This document shows, piece after piece, positions 1 to 6,599 of a DNA stretch of 9,078 nt (within the stretch, counting starts at the first letter, position 1; every line of letters starts with the position of its first letter). Made by a program: the position numbers and the translations under genes. Under the pieces are notes generated by a model. The model searched no databases and was not told the DNA's origin. It worked only from the letters and a program-made list of their open reading frames with translations. The stretch is from Oscillospiraceae bacterium. GTDB lineage: Bacteria; Bacillota; Clostridia; Oscillospirales; Ruminococcaceae. The stretch is taken from positions 1 through 9,078 of the forward strand of contig JAHHUE010000063.1 of NCBI GenBank assembly GCA_020024155.1, read 5' to 3'.

Positions 1-259
1 GTGCTTTACTATCCAGTGGTACATAAAAACAGCCAGCATATACCACACCGAAAAAAGCTGCTAAACAGTCGGTGCTTTTTTCCATTAAAATTGCAACAGG
101 TTGTTTTATTGAACTGATAGAAGCTGTTTTACTGCCTATAGATTTAGCAATGTTTATCATTTCACTGTATGTATAAGTTTTTTTGTTATCTACAAATGCA
201 ATTTTTTCAGGGTAATTTTTTGCAGAATTTTCTAAATATTCTAATATATTTTTTTGCAT
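1..259 (-). CDS. DltA-like amino-acid/acyl adenylation enzyme, N-terminal part (runs off left edge)
   Basis: The first 86 residues of an AMP-forming ligase of the adenylation-domain superfamily (NRPS A-domain / DltA type). Such enzymes activate an amino or carboxylic acid as an adenylate and load it onto the phosphopantetheine arm of a carrier protein. Visible core motifs are TYSEM at about residues 30-34 (A1-like) and VVYAGCFYVPLDS at about 72-84 (A2-like). The later AMP-binding motifs and the substrate pocket lie outside the window, so the substrate cannot be read. The ATG at 257-259 is preceded by a good ribosome site (AAGGGG), and an acyl carrier protein gene ends 23 bases upstream, so the two are almost certainly co-transcribed partners. 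The family is seen directly; D-alanine as the substrate would be a guess. Confidence 0.85.
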   Translation of the reverse strand, partial: MQKNILEYLENSAKNYPEKIAFVDNKKTYTYSEMINIAKSIGSKTASISSIKQPVAILMEKSTDCLAAFFGVVYAGCFYVPLDSKA

Positions 260-282
260 ATTTATGCCCCTTTTATTAAATA

Positions 283-522
283 CTATAATTTTCTAATAAT
301 AATGTTTACAATATCCGCAACAGATTCCATTGATGTGATTTCTTTCATAGTTAGCCCAATATTGAATGAGCTTTCTACTAATGCAATGATATTGATATGT
401 TCTAAACTATCCCATCCTTCAATATCTTTACCACATGTTTCCATACTTATTTGAAGATTTTCGTTATCAAAGTTTTCTCTAATGATATTTGCAACAATAT
501 TAAATATTTCTTCTTTATTCAT
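283..522 (-). CDS. Acyl/peptidyl carrier protein (DltC-like)
   Basis: A 79-residue, acidic, all-helical carrier protein of typical length (75-85). The phosphopantetheine attachment site is GWDSLEH with Ser39 as the modified residue, followed by helix II (INIIALVESSF). It would carry an activated acyl or aminoacyl group as a thioester in the cytoplasm, probably loaded by the adenylation enzyme encoded 23 bases downstream. The ATG at 520-522 has a strong upstream site (AGGAAGG), and the gene overlaps the 3' end of the membrane-protein gene by 8 bases, which suggests translational coupling. The pairing with an adenylation enzyme resembles dltA/dltC. A role in another carrier-protein pathway, such as lipid or polyketide-type acylation of a glycan, is also possible. 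Confidence 0.9.
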   Translation of the reverse strand: MNKEEIFNIVANIIRENFDNENLQISMETCGKDIEGWDSLEHINIIALVESSFNIGLTMKEITSMESVADIVNIIIRKL

Positions 523-2740
523 TAATTAAACCTTCCTGTTTTTTATTTTTCCATGTACATAAACAATATGTAATGAAGATTAAGGAAATAATTTCAGACA
601 ATCTCCAGTACCATGGCGATTTAAATCGTAAGGAGATATTTCCATCATAATTAGCTGGTATATTTATATTTATCAGTCCATTTTCTCCATCAATTATTTC
701 AAAATAGTTGTTATTATCATCATTTATGACATAGCCTTTGTAATTAAAATATGGAAATATTATGGTGTCTGGTTGGGAATTATTTTGGCATGAAATATCC
801 ATGTTAGTCCCTTTTTCTTTAATGACTGTTAATTTAGAATTATTAGATACAGGTTGTCTTTTTAAAGAGTAAAGTGTATTGACATCTGTTATATCTCGTA
901 AATATTCGCCAGCACTAACGAAAGGTGAGTAAATAGATGGTTCATCATATGGGTATATGAATCTTTCTTCATGAAAGTATTCTTTGATAAAAAATCCCAT
1001 AAGCACAGCTGATACCGTTATAATCATTATATTAATGCTTAAAAACAGTTTTGTTTTATTCAAATAATTTAATTCTGTTAATATAAATCCCAGCAATAAT
1101 GATAAAAGTGGAATTGCTAATGATAAATATCTCCATGGAAATTGAACTTGAACTAATATATTTCCAACGAATGTATTAGTTCCTATGTAATCCCATGGAA
1201 AAATGTTAGACGATAAAATAAGTGTAATACTTGACATAACTGTCAATAAAATAATGCTCTTTTTATTTTTTGCGATAAATAAAAAGATAAATCCAGCAAA
1301 TAATGTAAATATTAAAATTATACCTGGGGTTAAAGTAGGATTTTTAATATACCATTCTTCAAAGTCGAAAGGACCTGTTTTTACTGACAAGTAATCTTTT
1401 AACATTACACCGATCTGCTGTATGTACTTTTCAGATTCTATTGTTTGGTTGATTTTTACTTTGACATTTAAATAGTAATCAATCAAAGGAACAACAAAAA
1501 ATAATGACATCAAAATTGTTTTAAATACAGCAATAATATATGTTTTTATAGTATTGATATTAAGAGTTGATTTTAAAGTCAAAATACAAAATATAATTAA
1601 GATGAAAACAATCATCTGCGTTGTTAATATATGAGTATTTATTATACATGTCATTGCAAATGCTAGCAATGTGGAGGCTTTTCTTAATGTTGCGCTATTT
1701 ATTGTTGTATATATTGTATATATTGCAAGACATAAAATAGGAATAAATACTTTACAACTATATTCACCGATTGCTGCTCGAATATACGTTGTCAAAATAC
1801 TAAATTCAGCAATTGAATATACAAATGTCACAACAAGTGCTATATTTTTATTATTAAATATCTTATTAAAACAAATATACGAAACTATGACAATTAAAAT
1901 ATTAATTAATAAAATATGTAATTTATATGCTTCAATTATAGAAAATTTAAACAATCTTAGCATTGCTGGGAAATATAGCAAAAAATCACCATAATAAATT
2001 GATGAAGGATATCCATATCCATTATTCCAATAAGATGCCATTCTTACAGGAAAAACACCATTTTTTAGTTCGTTATATAAGCCTTCAATTCTAGCTAAAT
2101 GAAAATATATATCATGACCAGGAAATAGTCCTTTTTTTATTAACGGTAATGAAATAACTCCTATAATAGAGATTAATATTAGGTATATATACCAATTTTG
2201 TTTTATTTGTTTATAAAAAATAATAATTAGGTCAATTAAAATAAAAAAAGCAATAATATATACTAATATTTTATAAAAGATAAAATTATTTTGATACAAT
2301 GTAATATTGTTTATTTCTAAATTGCCAATATTATTATAAGAAACTAACACTTCAAAGTCAGAAATGTCATTTAAAACATCAAAATTATATACAATTTCGT
2401 TTTTAAATGGTTGCAACGCAGTTTGATTAATTAAGATATTATCCGTTGTTGCTGACCTTGGCCAAAATGTTTGAACAGAATCTGTTTGGTAATTTAACTT
2501 TAATGTATATGAACCTTTTTTTAACGCCATATATGGCCCATAAATAATTGGAATTGGATCATTAGTATTTAATTGATTTTCTTCGACTTTCCAAATTTCA
2601 TCATGTTGTATATAATCTGATTGCCAATCAGACAATGAAACATTTAGGTTTGTTAGAGACGTTTGTTTATTTAATGCGAATATATAACATATTAATATAA
2701 TTAATTGTGATATAAGTATAAATTTAAAATATTTTTTCAT
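515..2740 (-). CDS. Polytopic membrane protein, YfhO / 6-pyruvoyl-tetrahydropterin-synthase-related family (probable GT-C type glycosyltransferase)
   Basis: A 741-residue integral membrane protein. It has an N-terminal membrane segment (about residues 5-24), an outside domain rich in beta-type sequence (about 28-150), a long block of roughly a dozen hydrophobic segments (about 155-590), a second outside domain, and a final membrane segment before a basic tail. After the third membrane segment it carries FPGHDIYFHLARIEGL, with the Asp of GHD at about residue 210, followed by a YGYPSSIYYGD stretch. This is the signature I associate with the PTPS-related/YfhO membrane family, whose members move a lipid-linked sugar onto a surface polymer. 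The start is taken at the ATG at 2738-2740, which has AAGGA six bases upstream; a TTG two codons earlier would sit on that site. It follows a GT2 pseudogene by 14 bases. The acceptor is unknown. Confidence 0.8.
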   Translation of the reverse strand: MKKYFKFILISQLIILICYIFALNKQTSLTNLNVSLSDWQSDYIQHDEIWKVEENQLNTNDPIPIIYGPYMALKKGSYTLKLNYQTDSVQTFWPRSATTDNILINQTALQPFKNEIVYNFDVLNDISDFEVLVSYNNIGNLEINNITLYQNNFIFYKILVYIIAFFILIDLIIIFYKQIKQNWYIYLILISIIGVISLPLIKKGLFPGHDIYFHLARIEGLYNELKNGVFPVRMASYWNNGYGYPSSIYYGDFLLYFPAMLRLFKFSIIEAYKLHILLINILIVIVSYICFNKIFNNKNIALVVTFVYSIAEFSILTTYIRAAIGEYSCKVFIPILCLAIYTIYTTINSATLRKASTLLAFAMTCIINTHILTTQMIVFILIIFCILTLKSTLNINTIKTYIIAVFKTILMSLFFVVPLIDYYLNVKVKINQTIESEKYIQQIGVMLKDYLSVKTGPFDFEEWYIKNPTLTPGIILIFTLFAGFIFLFIAKNKKSIILLTVMSSITLILSSNIFPWDYIGTNTFVGNILVQVQFPWRYLSLAIPLLSLLLGFILTELNYLNKTKLFLSINIMIITVSAVLMGFFIKEYFHEERFIYPYDEPSIYSPFVSAGEYLRDITDVNTLYSLKRQPVSNNSKLTVIKEKGTNMDISCQNNSQPDTIIFPYFNYKGYVINDDNNNYFEIIDGENGLININIPANYDGNISLRFKSPWYWRLSEIISLIFITYCLCTWKNKKQEGLINE

Positions 2741-2746
2741 TATCAA

Positions 2747-2751
2747 TCCTT
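2747..2751 (-). promoter_or_regulatory. Ribosome binding site deciding the start of the membrane-protein gene
   Basis: On the minus strand AAGGA lies six bases ahead of the ATG at 2738-2740. The alternative in-frame TTG at 2744-2746 begins directly beside this motif, too close for it to act as its ribosome site, so the ATG is preferred. Confidence 0.6.
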
Positions 2752-2754
2752 GTG

Positions 2755-3683
2755 TTATTTTACATTTGTTTTTCGTATAATGTAAATAGGCCTATTTTGG
2801 AAGCTAAATATGTTTTAGACATATACTATCCAAGTATATCAATAGATAAGAGTTGAATTTCTCCAATCATAAGCATAATAGAAATTAAAATTGGAAAACT
2901 GGAAACAGGATCACCTATAAACATTGCTTTTAATACATAAAATAGCATCATTAGAAATGCAACGATACAAATTAGTATACCTAAGATAGAAGATATAACA
3001 AGTGGAGCTGCAGAAAATGCAACTATGCCATCTATGCTATATACAAACAATTTCCCAAAGTTCCATTTTATTTGACTGGCGATTGTTTCTACATTTTCGT
3101 ATTCTAACCAAAGAGTTTTAAAGCCGACCCAAGATAAAATACCTTTAGAAAAACGGTTGTATTCACACATAGAAACAACTGCGTACACCATTTCTCGTTT
3201 CATCATTCTGAAATCTCTTGCACCATCTACAATTTCGGTTTTAGAGATCTTGTTAACAAGTTTATAGAACATTCTAGCAAAGAAAGAGCGAATAGGAGGT
3301 TCGCATTTGCGGTCGATTCTGCGTGTGCCAACACAGTCATAATCGTTTTGTTCAATTTCATCTATCATTTTACCAAGTAGACTAGGTGGATCTTGTAAGT
3401 CTGCATCCATTAAAACAATATAATCTACCGTTGTATTTTTTAGCCCGGCATACATTGCACCTTCCTTGCCAAAATTACGGGAAAATGATATATATTTTGC
3501 ATTTTTATCTTGTTTAGATAGATTTTCTATAACAGATAAAGTATTATCTTTACTACTGTCATCTACAAGTAAAAATTCATAGTTTATATTAAGTTTTTTT
3601 ACTTCTCTCAAAGTTGTTGTATAAAATATTGGTAATGCTTCTTTCTCGTTATATCAAGGCACCACAATAGATAGCTTTTTTAT
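2755..3683 (-). pseudogene. GT2 family glycosyltransferase, CsbB/GtrB/DPM1-like, inactivated by four lesions
   Basis: A family-2 glycosyltransferase that would place a sugar on undecaprenyl phosphate at the inner membrane face. Recognisable parts are the first strand (KKLSIVVP, then YNE), LLVDDSSKDNT, the metal-binding DADLQDPP, GARDFRMMKRE, and two C-terminal membrane segments followed by IQLLSIDILG. Four lesions are visible. The start reads ATA at 3681-3683 where the spacing calls for ATG. A TGA at 3654-3656 replaces the residue between VVP and YNE, usually Cys. A TAG at 2826-2828 replaces the Glu of the family GEY motif. One base is missing near 2796-2799, after which the frame resumes as NRPIYIIRKTN and ends at 2755. 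Adding that base gives 310 codons, the normal family length. A 261-residue piece could be made from a TTG at 3609-3611, but it would lack both ends. It stands 14 bases ahead of the YfhO-like gene. Confidence 0.85.
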
Positions 3684-3842
3684 AAATTTGTTCCTATATA
3701 CAATCTATAAAGTTTTAATATATTCTTTTGATTTTTTGCCTGTTTAGAAGTACTTAACATCTTGTTCAATGTTAGTCATTAAAACATCAAGGTTATTGCA
3801 TATATCATAATGTTTTCCTTTAAAATCAACAAAAAATAACAT
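3680..3842 (-). pseudogene. C-terminal relic of the gene formerly upstream in the envelope operon
   Basis: Coding-like sequence in two frames. One runs from about 3842 (FFVDFKGKHYDICNNL, then VLMTNIEQDVKYF) to a TAA at 3744-3746. A second frame carries on as SKQAKNQKNILKLYRLYIGTNL and stops at 3680-3682. Joined by one frameshift near 3745-3760, these form a plausible 50-residue C-terminus. The stop is TAA now. If the overlapping glycosyltransferase start is restored from ATA to ATG, the overlap becomes ATGA, the usual coupling arrangement, which supports both genes having been real. I do not recognise the family. Sequence as far as about 3960 (a short open frame starting at an ATG there) may belong to the same gene, but this is weak. 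Confidence 0.45.
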
Positions 3843-3859
3843 ATATATTTGTATATATA

Positions 3860-4072
3860 CTATATTATTATAATAATTTTCCAATAAATTTTAAATTGAC
3901 ATACTGAACATATAAATAGATATGTATTTGGTATTTTCGTATAACTTTCACAATTTTCATGACTATTAGTGGCGAATTTCAAAAATTTTTTCGCATTTTG
4001 CTTACAACTTTTACAAATTTTGTTTTTTTCATTTATTGTTTGACTCTTGGACTTAGCTAAAAAGTAATTTTT
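3860..4072 (-). pseudogene. Possible zinc-ribbon-like relic (two CxxC pairs)
   Basis: A 70-codon open stretch between stops on the minus strand without a start codon. It contains ICKSCKQN and, about 30 residues later, FICSVCQFKIYW, so two CxxC pairs as in zinc ribbons. There is no ribosome site, and the base content is so rich in A and T that chance is a real possibility. I do not assign a family. Confidence 0.2.
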
Positions 4073-4213
4073 TTACTATTTTTATCACTTTTTGCTAGAT
4101 TCGTACTGTGATGATGGAATAAAAAAGCAGTCACACGGGATACTTTGATGTTTATTTATAGTTTATATATAATTCTATTATAATTGCATGGGACATATAT
4201 AATTAACAAAAAA

Positions 4214-4417
4214 TGGTCATGGAGTCCTAAGTATATTGGATAGTTTGTATTAGGTCTTGTACTCTATGTACTCTGTTATGTACCAGGAATTTTTGCTTAC
4301 CTTTGTTTAGATAATTTGGATGATTACATACTCAGCTCCTATATGCGTCTAGCATATTTAACAATCCGGCTTACGGATGTTATTAGATGGATAGTCAGTA
4401 GGAAGAAAAATGAGTGA
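4214..4417 (+). pseudogene. Fragment of an unidentified protein gene
   Basis: One frame reads for 67 codons with a single TAG (4241-4243) and ends at a TGA at 4415-4417. The second part has protein-like composition, including LCLDNLDDYILSSYMRLAY and a basic end, WIVSRKKNE. There is no start or ribosome site, and I do not recognise it. It could be the tail of a degraded insertion-sequence or accessory gene, or chance. Confidence 0.25.
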
Positions 4418-4431
4418 TAAGAAAAGTGTTA

Positions 4432-4447
4432 TATTTGCATGCAAATA
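4432..4447. repeat. 16-base perfect palindrome
   Basis: TATTTGCATGCAAATA reads the same on both strands. It sits 15 bases after the stop of the fragment ending at 4417. It could be a dimeric-repressor operator or a relic of an element end. No gene starts close enough to show what it would control. Confidence 0.5.
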
Positions 4448-4779
4448 ACGATTATATATAGCATAATATTATATTAGCTACTAATAGTTGATTTAATATG
4501 ATCGACAAATTCTGATTTTTAAAACAGAATAAATTTAGAGTGATAAATTGAAGCAAAATGGTGTCACTTTTTATAGAGATAAATAAAATTTTAGGATATA
4601 ATTCAAGAAAAAGATTAGATAATTAAGGTTTAATTGAAATTGCACTCCCATAGTCTAAAGTTATAGTTAAAGGATTTATAATTCACTACCTGATTACCCA
4701 GTGATTATTACAATTTGAAATTAAAAATGAAATACATTACAGAAAATTAAGATATCGAATAAAGATAGGAGATTGTAAT

Positions 4780-4983
4780 ATGGATAAAGTGTTAGATGAA
4801 ATAATAGAAATTAAAGTTGATAAAGATATTCTTGATTTCTTAAAAGTTCCATACTTTGGGACTTTTTCAAACCCGTTTAAAGTTGCAAGCAGTAAAGTGT
4901 ACTATGATAAGAACAGGACAATAAGATTTAATGGTCTATCAAATAAAATTGGATTGGAACTAAGAGAAAAATTTCAAAACTAA
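4780..4983 (+). CDS. Small protein of unknown function (67 aa)
   Basis: A 67-residue ORF with an excellent start: AGGAG at 4767-4771 lies eight bases before the ATG. The protein is mixed acidic/basic and soluble, with no membrane segment or signal peptide. It begins with an acidic helix-like stretch (DKVLDEIIEIKVDKDI), then a central part with VPYFGTFSNPF and KVYYDKNRTIRF, and ends in a probable short helix (GLELREKFQ). The composition is coding-like and no lesion is visible, unlike its surroundings. I do not recognise a family. The next coding traces on the same strand (5111-5396) are broken, so a former two-gene unit is possible but unproven. Confidence 0.6.
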   Translation: MDKVLDEIIEIKVDKDILDFLKVPYFGTFSNPFKVASSKVYYDKNRTIRFNGLSNKIGLELREKFQN

Positions 4984-5110
4984 CTTTAAATAATATTATA
5001 AGTCAAGAGGTATTTTACGTTTGGCATTATATTGTATGTGATAAGATAAAATCTATATACACATATAAAAAATCAAACTTATATAGGACTATGCACAGAA
5101 GTGGATTAAC

Positions 5111-5396
5111 ATGCCACTTAAATAGTTATATATACTTCATGCAAAGTTATTTGATGGTATATTTGAATACCTTCACATACCTTTTGATAATTATATTTTT
5201 GACATTGCTAAAGATTCATTTGGAATTGAAAGATCCAAAATTGAATGTATCGGATGGGATGATTATAAAGAGCAATACCTATTTTATCAGAAAATGCTTT
5301 AGATATAAGGCTACTGATGAAACTTCATTGCGTTAGGAATTTAGATATTGGATTAAAGCAGTACGAAAATTGTTTTCTATCAATTATTATTACTAA
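5111..5396 (+). pseudogene. Broken gene of unknown function
   Basis: Coding-like sequence split over two frames. The first frame opens MPLK, hits a TAG at 5123-5125, then reads LFDGIFEYLHIPFDNYIFDI, followed by GIERSKIECIGWDDYKEQY, up to a stop near 5297. The second frame resumes as RYKATDETSLR, meets a TAG at 5334-5336, and continues EFRYWIKAVRKLF to a TAA at 5394-5396. These pieces have charged, protein-like composition, whereas the longest continuous frame across the region (5091-5336) gives a Leu/Ile/Thr-rich sequence typical of an off-frame reading. One frameshift and two stops would restore a protein of about 95 residues, possibly longer at the N-terminus. Family unknown. Confidence 0.4.
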
Positions 5397-5402
5397 GGAA
5401 CG

Positions 5403-5420
5403 GTGTCACTATATTGACAC
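5403..5420. repeat. Short inverted repeat GTGTCA / TGACAC
   Basis: Six-base perfect arms (5403-5408 and 5415-5420) around CTATAT. The left arm with its flanks (GGTGTCACT) also occurs at 4560-4568 in the same orientation. The meaning is unclear; it could be a binding site or an old element end. Confidence 0.35.
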
Positions 5421-5625
5421 ACGTCCAAATAGTGTGAATTCATAAGGAATATAAATTATAAAAGATTAATATTATCAAATGTATTGTACAAAAACTATAG
5501 AAGTTAATTGATTTATCAAAAAGTTATAATGTAAAATTAGGGAATGATATATATTACGTATTATATATAAAATAGTGCAATTTGCTCTGTTTTTTATAAA
5601 ATTTAATTTACAGGAAAGAAATCGA

Positions 5626-5666
5626 CATGTTTCGACGGTTACTTTTATAGGATGTATCGAAACATG
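5626..5666. repeat. 10-base perfect inverted repeat beside the IS left end
   Basis: CATGTTTCGA at 5626-5635 and its exact complement TCGAAACATG at 5657-5666, with a 21-base spacer. It ends 16 bases before the proposed left end of the IS3-type element. No T-run follows, so it does not look like a terminator. Confidence 0.55.
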
Positions 5667-5700
5667 AAGGACGACAAACACTTGTACTGGTATACTAAAA

Positions 5701-5728
5701 TTGTAACATTGTGTTCGGATAATATGAT
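5701..5728 (+). promoter_or_regulatory. Possible transposase promoter
   Basis: TTGTAA (5701-5706) and TATGAT (5723-5728) are spaced by 16 bases, 34 bases ahead of the orfA ATG, which is preceded by GGGAGG at 5748-5753. Both hexamers are imperfect matches to the standard promoter, so this is tentative. Confidence 0.35.
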
Positions 5729-5761
5729 AAAATAACCTTATTATTCAGGGAGGACATAAAC

Positions 5762-6052
5762 ATGTCAATACGATACAATGATGACTTCAAAAGGGGAGTC
5801 GTAAGATCTATATGGATGGCAATAAATCAACAGTTGAAATAGCTGCTGGATATAATATTGCTAAAAGTACCGTTTTAGAATGGACAAAAAAATATAGTGA
5901 AGAATGCCAATATACAAATACCACTTAGAAATTTATTTAAACAGAATCTGCTAAAGAAATAAGACGTTTGAATCAACTTCTAAAATAAAAAGATAGAAAG
6001 AGATAGACTTCTTAAAAAAGCAGCGGTATTCTTTGCGAAGAAAATCGATTAG
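5762..6052 (+). pseudogene. IS3-family transposase OrfA (helix-turn-helix), broken
   Basis: Begins MSIRYNDDFKRGVVR at an ATG with a GGGAGG site. One base is missing near 5807; the next frame then gives YMDGNKSTVEIAAGYNIAK and STVLEWTKKYSEECQ, a clear helix-turn-helix of IS3 OrfA proteins. Two stops follow in that frame (TAG after NTT, TAA three codons later), then ESAKEIRRLNQLLK, another stop and frameshift at about 5983-5990, and finally ERDRLLKKAAVFFAKKID with the natural TAG at 6050-6052. Repaired, this is about 96 residues, normal for OrfA, which binds the element ends. A6G at 6014-6020 lies where IS3 elements often shift frame to make the OrfAB fusion. Confidence 0.85.
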
Positions 6053-6595
6053 TGGTATATCGATTTATTGATTAGAACAAATGTGATTTTGGTTTAAGAT
6101 GGCAGTGCAGACATTTCGACATAAGCCTTAATTGTTATTACAATTATCTTGCAGATAAAAAATGTGACTATTATAAGCAATGTCAAGTTATATATAAGGA
6201 TTAAGTATGTTTACTATAAAATAGAGCTGTTCGCATTTTTTATAGAGATATTATATATATTTAAGCAATCATACTGTCCACAAATATATGAATCAACATC
6301 TCAATTTAACTGCTGAGATAATTCGCAAAAACCCAAAATATAAAAGCTGCAAAAAGCACAAGATATTTGATAACCTGCTAAAGCAAAAGGTTACTGTTGA
6401 TGCAAAGAATAAGGTATGATGCACAGATTTTACATATATGCACCAAATGGTAAATTTAGATATAACTGCACTATTATAGATCTATACGATAGAGCTGAGA
6501 AAGCTTCTGTTAATAGTAACTATATTAATACGGATCTTGCAATAGAAATGCTAAAAAGAGCATTGGCACAAGAGCATCTAGGCACAGGATTATAT
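6052..6595 (+). pseudogene. IS3-family transposase OrfB (DDE integrase core), broken and 3'-truncated
   Basis: Lies in the -1 frame relative to the end of orfA. It reads VVYRFID, a TAG at 6073-6075, then FGLRWQCRHFDISLNCYYNYL. After stops and frameshifts near 6200-6270 it resumes with NHTVHKYMNQHLNLTAEI and VDAKNKV. A TGA at 6417-6419 stands where the family has Trp, followed by CTDFTY with the first catalytic Asp. After another frameshift comes FRYNCTIIDLYDR, with the second catalytic Asp, and YINTDLAIEMLKRALAQEH. It breaks off after GTGL, before the third catalytic residue, so it cannot catalyse transposition. Confidence 0.85.
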
Positions 6596-6599
6596 CCTT

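Larger units (their letters stand above)
3843..4779. other. Long AT-rich stretch without intact genes
   Basis: No intact gene with a ribosome site is visible on either strand over about 940 bases. It holds weak coding-like relics (a Cys-rich open frame on the minus strand at 3860-4072 and a fragment on the plus strand at 4214-4417), a 16-base perfect palindrome at 4432-4447, and otherwise runs of A and T. I see no convincing terminator, RNA gene or promoter. The stretch separates the leftward envelope operon from rightward genes and is best read as decayed sequence. Confidence 0.5.
5683..6595 (+). mobile_element. IS3-family insertion sequence, decayed and truncated at its right end
   Basis: It carries the two overlapping transposase frames of the IS3 family, orfA with a helix-turn-helix and orfB with a DDE integrase core, both broken. 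The left boundary is placed at TGTACTGG (5683) because IS3-family ends start with TG and orfA begins 79 bases later; this is a proposal, since no right-end repeat survives to compare. The element stops abruptly at about 6590-6599 inside orfB, just before the expected HSDQGSQ region with the last part of the DDE core, and changes to GC-richer mobilization-gene sequence. About 300 bases of orfB and the right inverted repeat are therefore missing. Confidence 0.8.

Noticed and set aside
254..1994. Open frames on the plus strand at 254-454, 1203-1394 and 1671-1994
   Set aside because: They lie antisense to the clear carrier-protein and membrane-protein genes, lack ribosome sites and have off-frame composition.
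3654..3656. TGA at a usual Cys position of the GT2 gene as a selenocysteine codon
   Set aside because: The same gene has a lost start, a TAG and a frameshift, and this Cys is not catalytic in the family; plain decay explains it.
5091..5336. 81-codon plus-strand ORF as a gene
   Set aside because: Its composition is that of a shifted frame and it has no good ribosome site; another frame over 5126-5296 is clearly more protein-like.
5626..5666. LexA/SOS box or terminator at the CATGTTTCGA repeat
   Set aside because: The arms do not match the Firmicute GAAC-N4-GTTC pattern, the spacer is 21 bases, and no T-run follows.
5475..5681. 68-codon minus-strand ORF
   Set aside because: It has no ribosome site, its stop-free length is near chance, and it overlaps the inverted repeat beside the IS end.
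6014..6020. A6G as a confirmed programmed frameshift site in the IS
   Set aside because: The motif is in the right place, but both frames are broken so the phase cannot be verified; it is mentioned only within the OrfA entry.
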